Source: Bradyrhizobium betae
GTDB taxonomy: Bacteria; Pseudomonadota; Alphaproteobacteria; Rhizobiales; Xanthobacteraceae
DNA: 64,000 bases
Assembly (NCBI RefSeq): GCF_004123905.1
Contig: NZ_MZXW01000050.1
Coordinates: 1 to 64,000, forward strand
Reading direction: 5' to 3'
This document shows, one piece after another, positions 35,696 to 44,939 of the stretch. Numbering within the stretch: position 1 is the stretch's first letter; each line of letters opens with the position of its first letter. The notes below the pieces were generated by a model, which was not told where the DNA came from, made no database searches, and saw only the letters and a program-made list of their open reading frames with translations. The position numbers and the translations under genes are program-made.

Positions 35696-36619
35696 ATGGC
35701 GTTCCTTTTCAATTCCGATGCCGCCCGAGGTGCAATTTTTCGCCAGGCCTTTGCGCGCGAGCTTCCCGATCTGGAATTCTACCATTCTAGCGAATGTATC
35801 GACCCGGAAAAGGTAAGGTACCTGCTGACCTGGAACGTACCGAACGATGTCTCGCGCTTTCTTAATCTGGAAGTGCTCTTTTCCATTGGGGCGGGGGTCG
35901 ATCAGTTCAAGCCGGACAGCATACCCGACCACGTGAAGCTCGTGCGCATGGTCGAGGATGGCATCATCTGCATGATGCAGGAATACGTCGCCCTTGGCGT
36001 GCTGACGCTCCATCGCGAGATGCTCGCATATCGCGAGCAGCAGAGAGGGGGCGTCTGGCAGGCTCTCGCCACGTCGCAGGCAACCGATCGGCGTGTGGGT
36101 TTCCTGGGCCTTGGGATGCTGGCTCAAGCTGCAATCGATCGCCTGAAGCCGTTTCGATTTCCTCTTGCGGCGTGGAGCCGCAGCAAAAAAATCATCGAGG
36201 GCGTCACCTGCTTTCATGGCGACGATCAGCTTGGCGATTTCCTGAGAGGAACTGATATTCTCGTCTGTCTTCTGCCCCTGACGGAGCGAACAAGCGGCAT
36301 CCTGAATTCAAGGCTTTTCTCGTTGTTGCCGATGGGAGCGAGGCTGCTGCATGTTGGCCGCGGTCCGCAGCTCGACCAGGGCGCACTCATCGAGGCACTC
36401 GACAGCGGCCGCCTTGCCGCAGCCATGCTCGACGTCACCGATCCCGAGCCGCTGCCGGAAAGCCATCCACTCTGGTCCCATCCGAGGGTGATCATAACGC
36501 CGCATATCGCGTCCGCGACGCAACCGCATACGGCAGCACAATCCGTCATTGAAAACATCCGGCGCCACCGCGCCGGGCGAAATCCCATCGGTCTCGTCGA
36601 TCAAACACTCGGCTACTAA
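35696..36619 (+). CDS. D-2-hydroxyacid dehydrogenase (GhrA-like)
   Basis: A 307-residue NAD(P)-dependent dehydrogenase of the glyoxylate/hydroxypyruvate reductase A group. RVGFLGLGMLAQAA is the cofactor motif, HVGRGPQLDQGAL carries the catalytic Arg region, the acidic partner lies in DVTDPEPLP, and the catalytic His is in ITPHIASATQ. It interconverts 2-keto acids and D-2-hydroxy acids. A cupin gene starts 14 bases after its stop, then an aldehyde dehydrogenase, so it probably acts late in the cluster's pathway. The ATG at 35696 directly follows an in-frame TTG. Confidence 0.9.
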   Translation: MAFLFNSDAARGAIFRQAFARELPDLEFYHSSECIDPEKVRYLLTWNVPNDVSRFLNLEVLFSIGAGVDQFKPDSIPDHVKLVRMVEDGIICMMQEYVALGVLTLHREMLAYREQQRGGVWQALATSQATDRRVGFLGLGMLAQAAIDRLKPFRFPLAAWSRSKKIIEGVTCFHGDDQLGDFLRGTDILVCLLPLTERTSGILNSRLFSLLPMGARLLHVGRGPQLDQGALIEALDSGRLAAAMLDVTDPEPLPESHPLWSHPRVIITPHIASATQPHTAAQSVIENIRRHRAGRNPIGLVDQTLGY

Positions 36620-36632
36620 CAGGAAAGATGCC

Positions 36633-36989
36633 ATGTCACTTCTGGTCACCATCGACCCCAATCCGGACTTTGCACCAAAGAACGCCCTGCCTGCTCCGGA
36701 ACGGCTCATTTCGGGCAATCCATCCTTCAAGACCTGGGCGCAGGATGCTTCGAAAGGCGAGAAGGTGCTAACCGGCGTCTGGGAAGCAACGCCCGGCGAG
36801 ACCCATTCCATCAAGGGCACCACCTACGAGTTTTGTCACATCATCTGCGGTCTTGTTGAAATTGAGGAAAAGGGCGGTGAGACGAAGATCTACCGCGCTG
36901 GCGACAGCTTTGTGATGAAGCCGGGCTTTGTCGGTGTCTGGCGCACGATCGAGACCGTGCGAAAGATCTACGTCTGCGCTTATGACTGA
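36633..36989 (+). CDS. DUF861-type cupin
   Basis: A 118-residue single-domain cupin. KTWAQDASKGEKVLTGVWEA and TPGETHSIKGTTYEFCHI cover the first cupin motif and FRAGDSFVMKPGFVGVW-type sequence (here YRAGDSFVMKPGFVG) the second, as in the ureidoglycine-aminohydrolase/EutQ-like family. It is strongly similar over its full length to the cupin at 60513-60866 and both neighbour FAD oxidases, aldehyde dehydrogenases and importers. Likely a small-molecule enzyme or binding protein; reaction unknown. Confidence 0.87.
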   Translation: MSLLVTIDPNPDFAPKNALPAPERLISGNPSFKTWAQDASKGEKVLTGVWEATPGETHSIKGTTYEFCHIICGLVEIEEKGGETKIYRAGDSFVMKPGFVGVWRTIETVRKIYVCAYD

Positions 36990-37269
36990 GCACGATGCTC
37001 AGGGCGGCGCCAATATGCGATCCGTCAGAACAATCGACTTCGCGGCCGCGTCTGACCCGATTCAACGCCGTCAGGCAATTCATTATCGATAAATAATGTG
37101 GCGTACGGTCCTGTATTGCTCGAATGAGACGGCTTTGTCTCGCCAATCGAAAATCCAGGAGCGCGCGCGTCGAATCCTCGTCGAGCAGGTTCGCCCGTTG
37201 GCAAGGGACATAAAGCGATTGCGCAAACAGGGTTGGCGGGTTTGAGCCCGACGGCAAAGGAAAACGTAG

Positions 37270-38727
37270 ATGGTTGCATTGAAAGACATGGATCTGTTTC
37301 GCCAGCAAGCGCTGATCGGCGGCAATTGGCGGGATGCGAGCGCGAAAGCCAACATTAATGTCGTCGATCCTGCCAACCAGGACGTCCTTGGCACTATCCC
37401 CGACATGGGGCGTGAGGAGACTAGGGCAGCAATCAACGCTGCGGCCGATGCGTTCAAACAGTGGAAGACAACGGCTCATGCAGAGCGTGCGGCGCTATTG
37501 GAGCGTTGGTATGAGCTCATGCGGCGCCATGAGCAGGATTTGGCTCTCTTGCTGACGCTGGAGCAGGGCAAGCCGCTTGCTGAATCGCTCGGAGAAATCC
37601 GCTATGGGGCCTCCTTCGTAAAATGGTTTGCGGAAGAGGCGCGCAGGATCAATGGATCGACCATCCCTTCCCCAACTGTCGATCGCCGCATTCTGGTGCT
37701 GAAAGAACCGGTAGGCGTCTGCGGAATTATCACTCCCTGGAATTTCCCTAACGCGATGATCACGCGCAAGGTGGCACCTGCACTTGCCGCGGGCTGCACC
37801 GTGGTCATCAAGCCATCCGAATTTACGCCGTTTTCGGCCCTTGCAATCGGCGTTCTGGCGGAGCGGGCAGGGATTCCGGCGGGCGTCATCAATATTGTGA
37901 CGGGTATGCCGACGGAAATCGGCGAGGAGCTGATGGCCAATGAAACCGTTCGCAAGATCTCGTTTACCGGATCGACTCGCGTAGGCGGTTTGCTGATGAA
38001 AGGCGCCGCCGATAACATCAAGAGGCTCAGTCTCGAGCTCGGCGGGAATGCACCATTCATCGTCTTTGACGATGCCGATGTCGACCTGGCGGTTGAGGGG
38101 GCGATTGCGTCGAAATTCCGCAATGGCGGACAGACCTGCGTCTGCAGCAATCGCATTCTCGTACAATCAGGCATTTACGACGCCTTTGCAGAGAAACTCG
38201 CCGGCCGGGTCGTGAAAATGAAGGTCGGCGCGGGCACGGAAGACGGGGTCGCGATCGGGCCGATGATCAATGGAGCTGCGATTGAGAAGATCAAGCGGCA
38301 CGTCGCGGATGCCTTGGAAAAAGGCGCGAGGATCATCTCTCAGAGCGAAGAGGTGCCGGAGGGTCGGCAATACGCCCGCCCTGTCGTCCTTGGCGACGCG
38401 ACGACCGAAATGCTGCTGGCTTCCGAAGAAACCTTTGGCCCCGTTGCTCCGCTTTTCCGCTTCGAGACCGAGGAAGAAGCGATTGCGATTGCGAACGGAA
38501 CGCCGTTCGGTCTTGCCGCCTACTTCTACACCGAGAGCCTCAAGCGGTCGTGGCGGGTGGCCGAGGCGCTCGAGTTCGGCATGGTGGGATTGAATACCGG
38601 CATCATCTCGACAGAGGTTGCGCCCTTCGGCGGGGTGAAGCAGTCAGGATTGGGGCGTGAGGGATCCCAGCTCGGGATAGAGGAATATCTCGAGATCAAA
38701 ACCCTTCATGTTGGAGGGTTGGATTAG
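37270..38727 (+). CDS. NAD(P)-dependent aldehyde dehydrogenase (succinate-semialdehyde type)
   Basis: A full-length 485-residue aldehyde dehydrogenase. The catalytic pair is E256 in LELGGNAPFIVFDDADVD and C290 in GQTCVCSNR; GVCGIITPWNFPNAMITRK and FTGSTRVGG shape the cofactor site. Overall sequence resembles succinate-semialdehyde dehydrogenase (GabD), including the second Cys two residues after the first that is typical of that group. It would oxidise the semialdehyde produced by the aminotransferase or FAD oxidase nearby. It follows the cupin gene after about 280 bases. Confidence 0.9.
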   Translation: MVALKDMDLFRQQALIGGNWRDASAKANINVVDPANQDVLGTIPDMGREETRAAINAAADAFKQWKTTAHAERAALLERWYELMRRHEQDLALLLTLEQGKPLAESLGEIRYGASFVKWFAEEARRINGSTIPSPTVDRRILVLKEPVGVCGIITPWNFPNAMITRKVAPALAAGCTVVIKPSEFTPFSALAIGVLAERAGIPAGVINIVTGMPTEIGEELMANETVRKISFTGSTRVGGLLMKGAADNIKRLSLELGGNAPFIVFDDADVDLAVEGAIASKFRNGGQTCVCSNRILVQSGIYDAFAEKLAGRVVKMKVGAGTEDGVAIGPMINGAAIEKIKRHVADALEKGARIISQSEEVPEGRQYARPVVLGDATTEMLLASEETFGPVAPLFRFETEEEAIAIANGTPFGLAAYFYTESLKRSWRVAEALEFGMVGLNTGIISTEVAPFGGVKQSGLGREGSQLGIEEYLEIKTLHVGGLD

Positions 38728-38882
38728 AGGAGGCTGCTGAAACGCCCTTTGCGGCTTTCGCCTGAGCTCAACGGTGCCGGCCCACGCGATCGGTTGCGGG
38801 CCGCCTTCCGCGATTGTCGTCAAACGTGGATGGCGCCCGGTTCAGTACCCGGCAATAGCGGGCGCTCGGCTTGGCGCCGAGC

Positions 38883-39760
38883 TTACCCTTGCTGAATGTC
38901 AATCGCTCCGAGCTTATGTTCCAGCCAACCGAAGATGCAATCGTCCGCAATCGCGAAGTTATCGATTTGCCGTCCAAGACGTCGGACCATCGGTGGTATG
39001 GCCAATTCCAAATCAATGCGCGCATTTGTGCAGTCGGTGTGCAACTGAATTGCCTCCAATACGCTAACGATGCCGCGCCCGCCCGCGACGACCAGAATCG
39101 GGCATTCCAATCGCCGAAGGAACTGCAGGCGGCGCCGCGACGAGGCATCTTGTTCCGTCGCGCTCGCGCTCCTGGTCAGCCACCCGATAGACGCCAAAGT
39201 TTTTGTGCACTTCCATTGACCCGCATCGCAATCCGCAGCCGCAACTCGCAGATCGGACGCGGCAAAGTCACCAACCCGCCTCGGATCAACTTCAGGCCGT
39301 TCTGCCAAATAATCCAGGCAAGAAGCCAACAATGCTTCCGACTGGCCCCACGAAGCGCAGGCGATGTCGTCGTGCGATACAACGAGAATCGAGACCTCCC
39401 GACCGCTCACCACGGGCAACAGTCGCGCGAGCAGGGTCGCTGCTGTTTCCGCTTCCATGCTGATGCAAATAACTGCGGGAGTGCTTTGATCCGAACGATG
39501 CTGGCGGAAATATCCTCCCACCTGGAATCATCTTCATCTATCAGTCGCCTGGCGACTTCAAAGGCAGTTAGTGCGCAAAGCCGGGATTTCGCCGCTTCCT
39601 CCAGTGCACCCGACCTGATGTTCAGGTCACCGACTAAACTTTCGGCATTGCCGATGTTCGCCGATGTCGCGATCGACTCCTCGCAGCATGCGGGGTTGGG
39701 GGATGTCCCCGACGGACAACCCATCCAGGAATGCCGCGGCATTCCGCCGTATGAACGCAA
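38883..39760 (-). pseudogene. Alpha/beta-hydrolase-like gene, frameshifted remnant
   Basis: The upstream part (about 39720 to 39500) reads LCALTAFEVARRLIDEDD and RWEDISASI in one frame. The downstream part continues in another frame with AVICISMEAETAATLLARLL, SILVVSHDDIA, CLDYLAERPEVDPRRVG, LECPILVVAGGRGIVSV and DDCIFGWLEHKL, a plan resembling uncharacterised rhizobial alpha/beta-hydrolase-family proteins. The usual nucleophile elbow (G-x-S-x-G) is not visible; DPRRVGDFAASDLRV appears to have lost residues there. Both the frameshift and this gap suggest decay. The family assignment is from memory of the pattern and is moderate. Confidence 0.45.
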
Positions 39761-39893
39761 GGTCCCGTTTCGACCGGCGCCGAGCTGCGTACTCCATCCG
39801 ACTCGTCCCCGGGGCCTTCATCGAGCACGGAGCCTTGGCGCGCGAGCCGAGAGTATTGCGCACCAGGCCCGTTCGAGATGCAGGCTTGCGGTC

Positions 39894-40586
39894 TCACGCG
39901 CTCCTCTGCATGTCCATCTGCAGGCCAACCGCGCCGGCAAGGCCCGAAATGTCCTTGATCTCGGTGTACTGATAGAACGGGTTGGCGGGCTCATGACCGC
40001 GATTCACCCATACCTTGCTCTTGATGCCCAGGTCATAGGCGGTCATCAGGTCATAGCGGAATGAGGATGAGACGTGGGTGATGTCTTCCGGACCGCAGCC
40101 CAGCTTGTCAAACATGTACTCAAAGCCCTTCATGTGCGGCTTGTAGGCGCCGGTTTCCTCGGCCGTGATGACCGTGTGGAAGGGGGCGCCGAGCTTCTCC
40201 ACGTTCGACATGATGAGGTTCTTCATGGAGTTCGACAGGATGACCAGCGGAATCTCCCTGGCAACTTTGGTCAGACCCGCCGGGACGTCGGGATGCGGGC
40301 CCCATGTGTGGATCTCTTCATTGATGCGCTGGGCGTCCTCCGGCCGAAAGACGACACCGTTGCGCTTGCACGCGCGCTCTACCGCATTATGCACGACCTC
40401 GAAGTAGGGCTTCCACGCGCCAAGAACCTCGTCCAGGCGATAGGCCGCGAAATCCTTGATGAAACTTGCCATCGTCGCGGCTGAAAGCTGCGAGCCGTAG
40501 ACTCTCGTTGCCGCACCCGCCATGTCGAAATTCGTCAGCGTGCCGTAGCAATCGAAAGTGATGTATTTCGGTCGGAACTTCGTCAT
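39894..40586 (-). CDS. HAD-superfamily type II haloacid-dehalogenase-like hydrolase
   Basis: A 230-residue hydrolase with the nucleophile Asp12 in TFDCYGTLTNF, a helical cap, the second motif VILSNSMKN and the Lys motif GAYKPHMKGFEYMF, as in type II L-2-haloacid dehalogenases. The usual last motif is replaced by THVSSSFRYDLMTAYDLG. Many such proteins in amino-acid catabolic clusters are probably phosphatases or hydrolases on 2-substituted acids rather than true dehalogenases. The start at 40586 was chosen because the residues upstream to 40808 are unrelated. It is divergent from the aminotransferase gene. Confidence 0.85.
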   Translation of the reverse strand: MTKFRPKYITFDCYGTLTNFDMAGAATRVYGSQLSAATMASFIKDFAAYRLDEVLGAWKPYFEVVHNAVERACKRNGVVFRPEDAQRINEEIHTWGPHPDVPAGLTKVAREIPLVILSNSMKNLIMSNVEKLGAPFHTVITAEETGAYKPHMKGFEYMFDKLGCGPEDITHVSSSFRYDLMTAYDLGIKSKVWVNRGHEPANPFYQYTEIKDISGLAGAVGLQMDMQRSA

Positions 40587-40901
40587 AGCGCGGAATCCTC
40601 CAATCCTCTCGGCACTGCGTGCCAGGACGACAAGCATCATAACGCGCATCGCATAAGATAAAGCACCGCATTCGCTGGAGCCAAAAGCAGATTGTGTTGT
40701 ATCGGATCGAAGCTTTGGCAGAGAGTTGCGCACAAGCAACCTTCCGAGTTGAGCCGCACCGCCACGCGCCGGGCCCGTTCCCGTATAAGATGCGGCGTCG
40801 ATCACCAACGAAAGTCAAAACCCCTTTGGTTCAGGCGCAGTTTGGGAGGAACTGCTGCCCTCGATCACCTACCTTGCTTTCGGGTTGATTTGGAGGACGA
40901 C
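40587..40901. other. 315-base divergent promoter region
   Basis: It lies between the HAD hydrolase (minus) and aminotransferase (plus) genes. No gene is supported; a GGAGGAC ribosome site for the aminotransferase occupies its right end. No clear operator repeat was found. Confidence 0.45.
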
Positions 40902-42278
40902 ATGTTCAGCAACTCGCTGATCGAGCTGGACCGCGCACATCTGGTTCATCCGGTCTCATCCTATCGCAGTCACGAGGCATCGGGTGTGCGGGTGCTGAAA
41001 TCTGCGAAGGGCGCAACCCTGACCGACGCCTCGGGACATCAATTGCTCGATGGGTTTGCCGGTCTGTGGTGTGTCAATGTCGGCTACGGACAGGACAGCA
41101 TCGTTGAGGCGGCCACGAGGCAGCTGCGCGAATTGCCTTATGCGACGGGCTATTTCGGGTTGGGCTCCGAGCCGGCTATCCGTCTCGCCGCCAGGCTCGC
41201 TGAACTGGCGCCTGGTGATCTGAACCATGTCTATTTCACGCTGGGCGGCTCCGATGCCGTCGACAGCACGATCCGGTTCATTCGGTACTATTATCATGCC
41301 AAGGGTACGCCACGGAAAGACCAGTTCATTTCCGTCGAGTATGGCTACCATGGGTCGTCGACGGCAGGGTCCGGTCTGACAGCGATACCAGCCTTCCATG
41401 CAGGTTTCGGGGTGCCTTACGACTGGCAGCACAAGATCCCGTCGCACTATGCCTATCGCAATCCTGTCGGGTCCCATCCCCAGGGCATCATTGCTGCGTC
41501 GGTCGCGGCCCTGCGAGCCAAGATTGCCGAACTGGGCGCAGATCGCGTCGCCGCCTTCTATGTCGAGCCGATACAGGGGTCGGGAGGCGTCCTCGTGCCG
41601 CCGCCGTCCTGGCTGAAGGCCATGCACGCTGTTTGCAGGGAGCACGACATTCTATTCGTCGCCGATGAGGTCATCACCGGCTTTGGCCGTACCGGCCCGC
41701 TCTTCGCCTGTGAAGAGGACGACGTCGTGCCGGATTTCATGACCACGGCAAAAGGACTGACGTCGGGCTATGTGCCGATGGGGGCCGTTCTCATGTCGGA
41801 CCGTGTCTACAACACGATTGCGGATGGCGCCGGCAGGGCGGCGGTCGGGCACGGTTACACCTATTCCGCACATCCGGTCAGTGCAGCGGTTGGGCTCGCG
41901 TGCCTTGACCTTTACGAAAATGGCCTGCTGGAAAACGGGCGGAAGGCCGGCCATCGGTTGATGGAGGGGCTTCGCTCGCTTGCCGATCATCCGCTTGTCG
42001 GCGATGTCCGTGGTCGCGGCATGTTGGCCGCAATCGAGCTTGTCACGGACAAGGAGCGCAAGGCGCCACTGCCGGCGGAGGCCGACGCGGCGCGCCGTAT
42101 TTTCGACCGCGCTTGGGACAACGGCCTCGTCATCCGCGCCTTTGCCCAGGGCGTGCTGGGTTATGCGCCGCCGCTCTGCTGTACGGACGCGGAGATCGAC
42201 GGCATCATCGCGCGGACTCGGAGGACGCTCGACCAGACGCTTGAAGATCCGGACGTCCGCGCGGCGATGAAAGGTTGA
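40902..42278 (+). CDS. Class III aminotransferase (omega-amino acid/amine type)
   Basis: A 458-residue PLP enzyme. The cofactor Lys284 lies in TTAKGLTSGYVPMGAVL, the Asp that holds the pyridine nitrogen is in LFVADEVITGFGRTG, and GYHGSSTAGSGL is the glycine-rich phosphate site. This group transfers amino groups from omega-amino acids or diamines to pyruvate or 2-oxoglutarate, giving an aldehyde for the nearby aldehyde dehydrogenase. The ATG at 40902 follows GGAGGAC. An Lrp-type regulator is convergent immediately downstream. Confidence 0.92.
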   Translation: MFSNSLIELDRAHLVHPVSSYRSHEASGVRVLKSAKGATLTDASGHQLLDGFAGLWCVNVGYGQDSIVEAATRQLRELPYATGYFGLGSEPAIRLAARLAELAPGDLNHVYFTLGGSDAVDSTIRFIRYYYHAKGTPRKDQFISVEYGYHGSSTAGSGLTAIPAFHAGFGVPYDWQHKIPSHYAYRNPVGSHPQGIIAASVAALRAKIAELGADRVAAFYVEPIQGSGGVLVPPPSWLKAMHAVCREHDILFVADEVITGFGRTGPLFACEEDDVVPDFMTTAKGLTSGYVPMGAVLMSDRVYNTIADGAGRAAVGHGYTYSAHPVSAAVGLACLDLYENGLLENGRKAGHRLMEGLRSLADHPLVGDVRGRGMLAAIELVTDKERKAPLPAEADAARRIFDRAWDNGLVIRAFAQGVLGYAPPLCCTDAEIDGIIARTRRTLDQTLEDPDVRAAMKG

Positions 42279-42341
42279 TTTGTTGCACCGGGATGATGCG
42301 ATTATCGGCCAAACGCCATCGCCAGGGTCAGAGACCGTTTC

Positions 42342-42824
42342 TCAGCTATTGAATATGCTTTCGAGAGGCGGGTGGGATTTCACAATGGGGGACTTCAGCA
42401 CGACAAAGCTGAAGTATTTATCGATGCCGATATCCATTTCGACTAGACGTTCCATCAGCGCTTGATATTCGCTGATTCCCGCTGTGATAAACTTCACGAG
42501 GTAGTCATATCCGCCTGAAACCAGGTGGCATTCGACGACCCCATCGATCTTTTCGATAGTCGTGAGAAAACGAGCGAAATCGATCTGTCGATGATTCTTC
42601 AGGGTGATTTCGGCGAAGACGGTCAGAGTTTGTCCGAGCTTGGAAACGTCGATCAGGGCAGAATAGCCGGTGATGAAGCCCTCTGTCTGAAGCCTCTTGA
42701 CGCGCATCAGACATGGGCTCGGGGAAAGGTTGACCAGCTCTGCGAGCTCGACGTTGGATACCCGCCCGTTTTTCTGCAGTTCGCATAAAATCCTGATGTC
42801 GATCTTATCGAGCTTCATAGCCAT
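42342..42824 (-). CDS. Lrp/AsnC family transcriptional regulator
   Basis: A 160-residue feast/famine regulator: N-terminal helix-turn-helix (LDKIDIRILCELQKNGR, then LVNLSPSPCLMRVKRL) and a C-terminal RAM ligand domain with VVECHLVSGGYDYLVKF. Proteins of this type bind amino acids and control adjacent catabolic genes. Its neighbours, the aminotransferase and the FAD oxidase, are the likely targets. The start at 42824 is preferred; a Met two codons later and another ten codons earlier also exist. Confidence 0.92.
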   Translation of the reverse strand: MAMKLDKIDIRILCELQKNGRVSNVELAELVNLSPSPCLMRVKRLQTEGFITGYSALIDVSKLGQTLTVFAEITLKNHRQIDFARFLTTIEKIDGVVECHLVSGGYDYLVKFITAGISEYQALMERLVEMDIGIDKYFSFVVLKSPIVKSHPPLESIFNS

Positions 42825-42931
42825 GCCATGAGATAGGGGGGACAGCGGCGTCAAGGCTTTGAGGCTTCAGCGTCATACATGCTGTCATAGCATCAACCAG
42901 CATCTTTTCCCACCGGCGGTGGACTTGCTTT

Positions 42932-44257
42932 TCAGAACTCGGCGACCTTGCCCCAGGCCTCCATTTTCAGGCGCTCCGGCCTGTAGGGGCGGGGGTCGAC
43001 GATCGGCGCAGTACCGGTAATGATGTCGGCAATCATATGACCCGCGCCGGGGCCAATCCCGAAGCCGTGGCCGCTGAACCCCGCCGCCAGGATGAAGCCT
43101 GGGATCGCCTCTACTTCACCGATTGCGGGAATGCCATCCGGCGTGCTGTCGATATAACCCGCCCAGACGTTCGAGATGGCGTGGCGCCGGAGCTCCGGCA
43201 GCAATTCGCAGGCTCGTCGATGCGTCAGTCGTATCTGTCCCATGTCGGGCCGGGGATCAAGTATCCGGTTCAGCTCCATCGGAGTCACTTGATCGAGCGG
43301 CCACCTCGCCAGGGATTCATGGCCTTGCCGCACGCCCTCGAAGGCGCCGGGGGCGAGACTTCGCCACCGGCGGGCGAACATGGGCAGGAATTCGCGGGCG
43401 AACCTGAACTGCTGCGGCGTGGGATCGACTCGCGCGCGGCCACTGATTGCCAGGGTGTAGCCGCCGTTGCTACGTCGCGTCAGCGACACGCGCGCAGTAT
43501 GCAGGGCATCAGGCAGGCCGGCGGCCCGGGGAGCGACGGCGAGAATGGATTGGCGCACGGACGCTTGCGGGAAACGAATTCCAAGCTGGTTGCAGAACGA
43601 AGAAGCCCACGCGCCTCCCGCCATAACCGCCGTCTTTGTCCGGATCGTGCCAGTTTCGGTTACCACTCCGCTGACTCGGCCGCCACTGAGTTCTAGGCCG
43701 CGAGCCGCGCAATGCTGGTGCACCGAGCCACCGGACGCAATGATCGCACGCGCGGCAACGGGCACGGCTTTCGATGGATCGGCCGTCCCGTCGGTTGGAG
43801 AGAAGACGCCGCCTTTCCATTTGCGGCCCGTCGCCTTGCCTCTCTCGTTCGCTTCTTCTGCACTCAACATATGAGTTGTGACGCCGACTGTCCTGGCGAA
43901 ATCTCGCCACTTCGCCCAGCCCGCCAGCTCCTTCTCGTCGTTCGACAGATACAAAAGACCGCAGCGGCGAAAACCCGTATCTTCACCAGTCTCTCCGGCA
44001 ACTCTCTCCCAGAGATCGAGGCTTTTGGTTGCAATCGGCAGCTCGCGCGCATCGCGGTTCTGTTGGCGGCACCACCCCCAGTTGCGACTGGACTGCTCGG
44101 CGGCAACACGGCCCTTTTCGAGCAAGGCGACCTTGAGGCCGCGACGGGCGAGATAGTAGCTTGTGAACACACCCACCACTCCGCCGCCGATGACGACAAC
44201 GTCTGCCTCTCGGGGCAGGGACGGACTGGATTCGATATGCATGAGCGGCGCGCTCAT
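42932..44257 (-). CDS. DAO-family FAD-dependent oxidoreductase
   Basis: A 441-residue flavoprotein of the D-amino-acid oxidase/glycine oxidase fold. The FAD motif VVVIGGGVVGVFTSYYLA is near 20, followed by EQSSRNWGWCRQQNRD, and it ends with GFILAAGFSGHGFGIGPGAG. It probably oxidises the C-N bond of an amino acid or secondary amine, giving imine and H2O2 or reduced acceptor. It shares the uncommon SSRNWGW.RQQNRD segment with the enzyme at 59089-60423, so the two are paralogs. It is co-directional with the Lrp gene downstream and divergent from the first ABC importer. Confidence 0.9.
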   Translation of the reverse strand: MSAPLMHIESSPSLPREADVVVIGGGVVGVFTSYYLARRGLKVALLEKGRVAAEQSSRNWGWCRQQNRDARELPIATKSLDLWERVAGETGEDTGFRRCGLLYLSNDEKELAGWAKWRDFARTVGVTTHMLSAEEANERGKATGRKWKGGVFSPTDGTADPSKAVPVAARAIIASGGSVHQHCAARGLELSGGRVSGVVTETGTIRTKTAVMAGGAWASSFCNQLGIRFPQASVRQSILAVAPRAAGLPDALHTARVSLTRRSNGGYTLAISGRARVDPTPQQFRFAREFLPMFARRWRSLAPGAFEGVRQGHESLARWPLDQVTPMELNRILDPRPDMGQIRLTHRRACELLPELRRHAISNVWAGYIDSTPDGIPAIGEVEAIPGFILAAGFSGHGFGIGPGAGHMIADIITGTAPIVDPRPYRPERLKMEAWGKVAEF

Positions 44258-44939
44258 TGGGCGGGACTCCGGTGAATGCCGTATCGTAACCGAGGCATTG
44301 CGGCATGCGCGCCGCGGACATCAGTTATTGGGCGGAATATCCTGCGGTTTGCTGCCTTCGGCACAGGCTATTATTGCGAGAAGTGTTCGCTTGCAGCGCA
44401 TCTCGTAGGTGTGGAGACCGACGCACACTCTCCGCAATCGGATCGGCGGCCCCTCGTCGAGCAGGGCATGCACAGACCCAATACGCGCGTCCGCAGGCCT
44501 GGCGGCGCAGACCGAAATGCCAAATCGGACTTCGTTTTCAGAACTTCATGCTGCCCGAATGCCGCCTTTCGGCGACTCCAGGGCGATTGAAGTCGTCAAA
44601 ATCGGGAGAACCATACAAGATCTATCGATTGGTCGAAGTCCATAGAGGCGAACTGCATGAGCCTTGTCCAGGAACAGACCTTCCGCGACGCGATCAAGCC
44701 ATGACGGGGGCGCTACATACTGAACTCGATGGAGCGGCCGACCTAGTCGATGTTTCGTTCTGAGCAACAGCTACTGCCTATTGGGCAACGAGGCCTGAAT
44801 CATGTCGCAGCCGCCAAAGAGGGAATGTCAATATGAGCGGCGAACTTCCGACCTGTCCAGGGATCGTCGGGACACAAGGAGCCGAAGACTCGGCCCGCAG
44901 CAGGATGACCCGAGGCGGTTGAAAGGGGAGAATGTTCAA
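44258..44939. other. 682 bases, divergent regulatory region
   Basis: No gene is supported. It separates the FAD oxidase (minus) from the first importer operon (plus). The open frames here lack protein character. AGGGGAGA just before 44940 is the ribosome site of the ATPase gene. No strong inverted repeat was spotted. Confidence 0.45.

Noticed and set aside
38871..40064. A 397-codon plus-strand frame across the hydrolase remnant and HAD gene
   Set aside because: It runs opposite the HAD nucleophile gene and has low-complexity Arg/Ser composition; the minus-strand reading shows recognisable homology.
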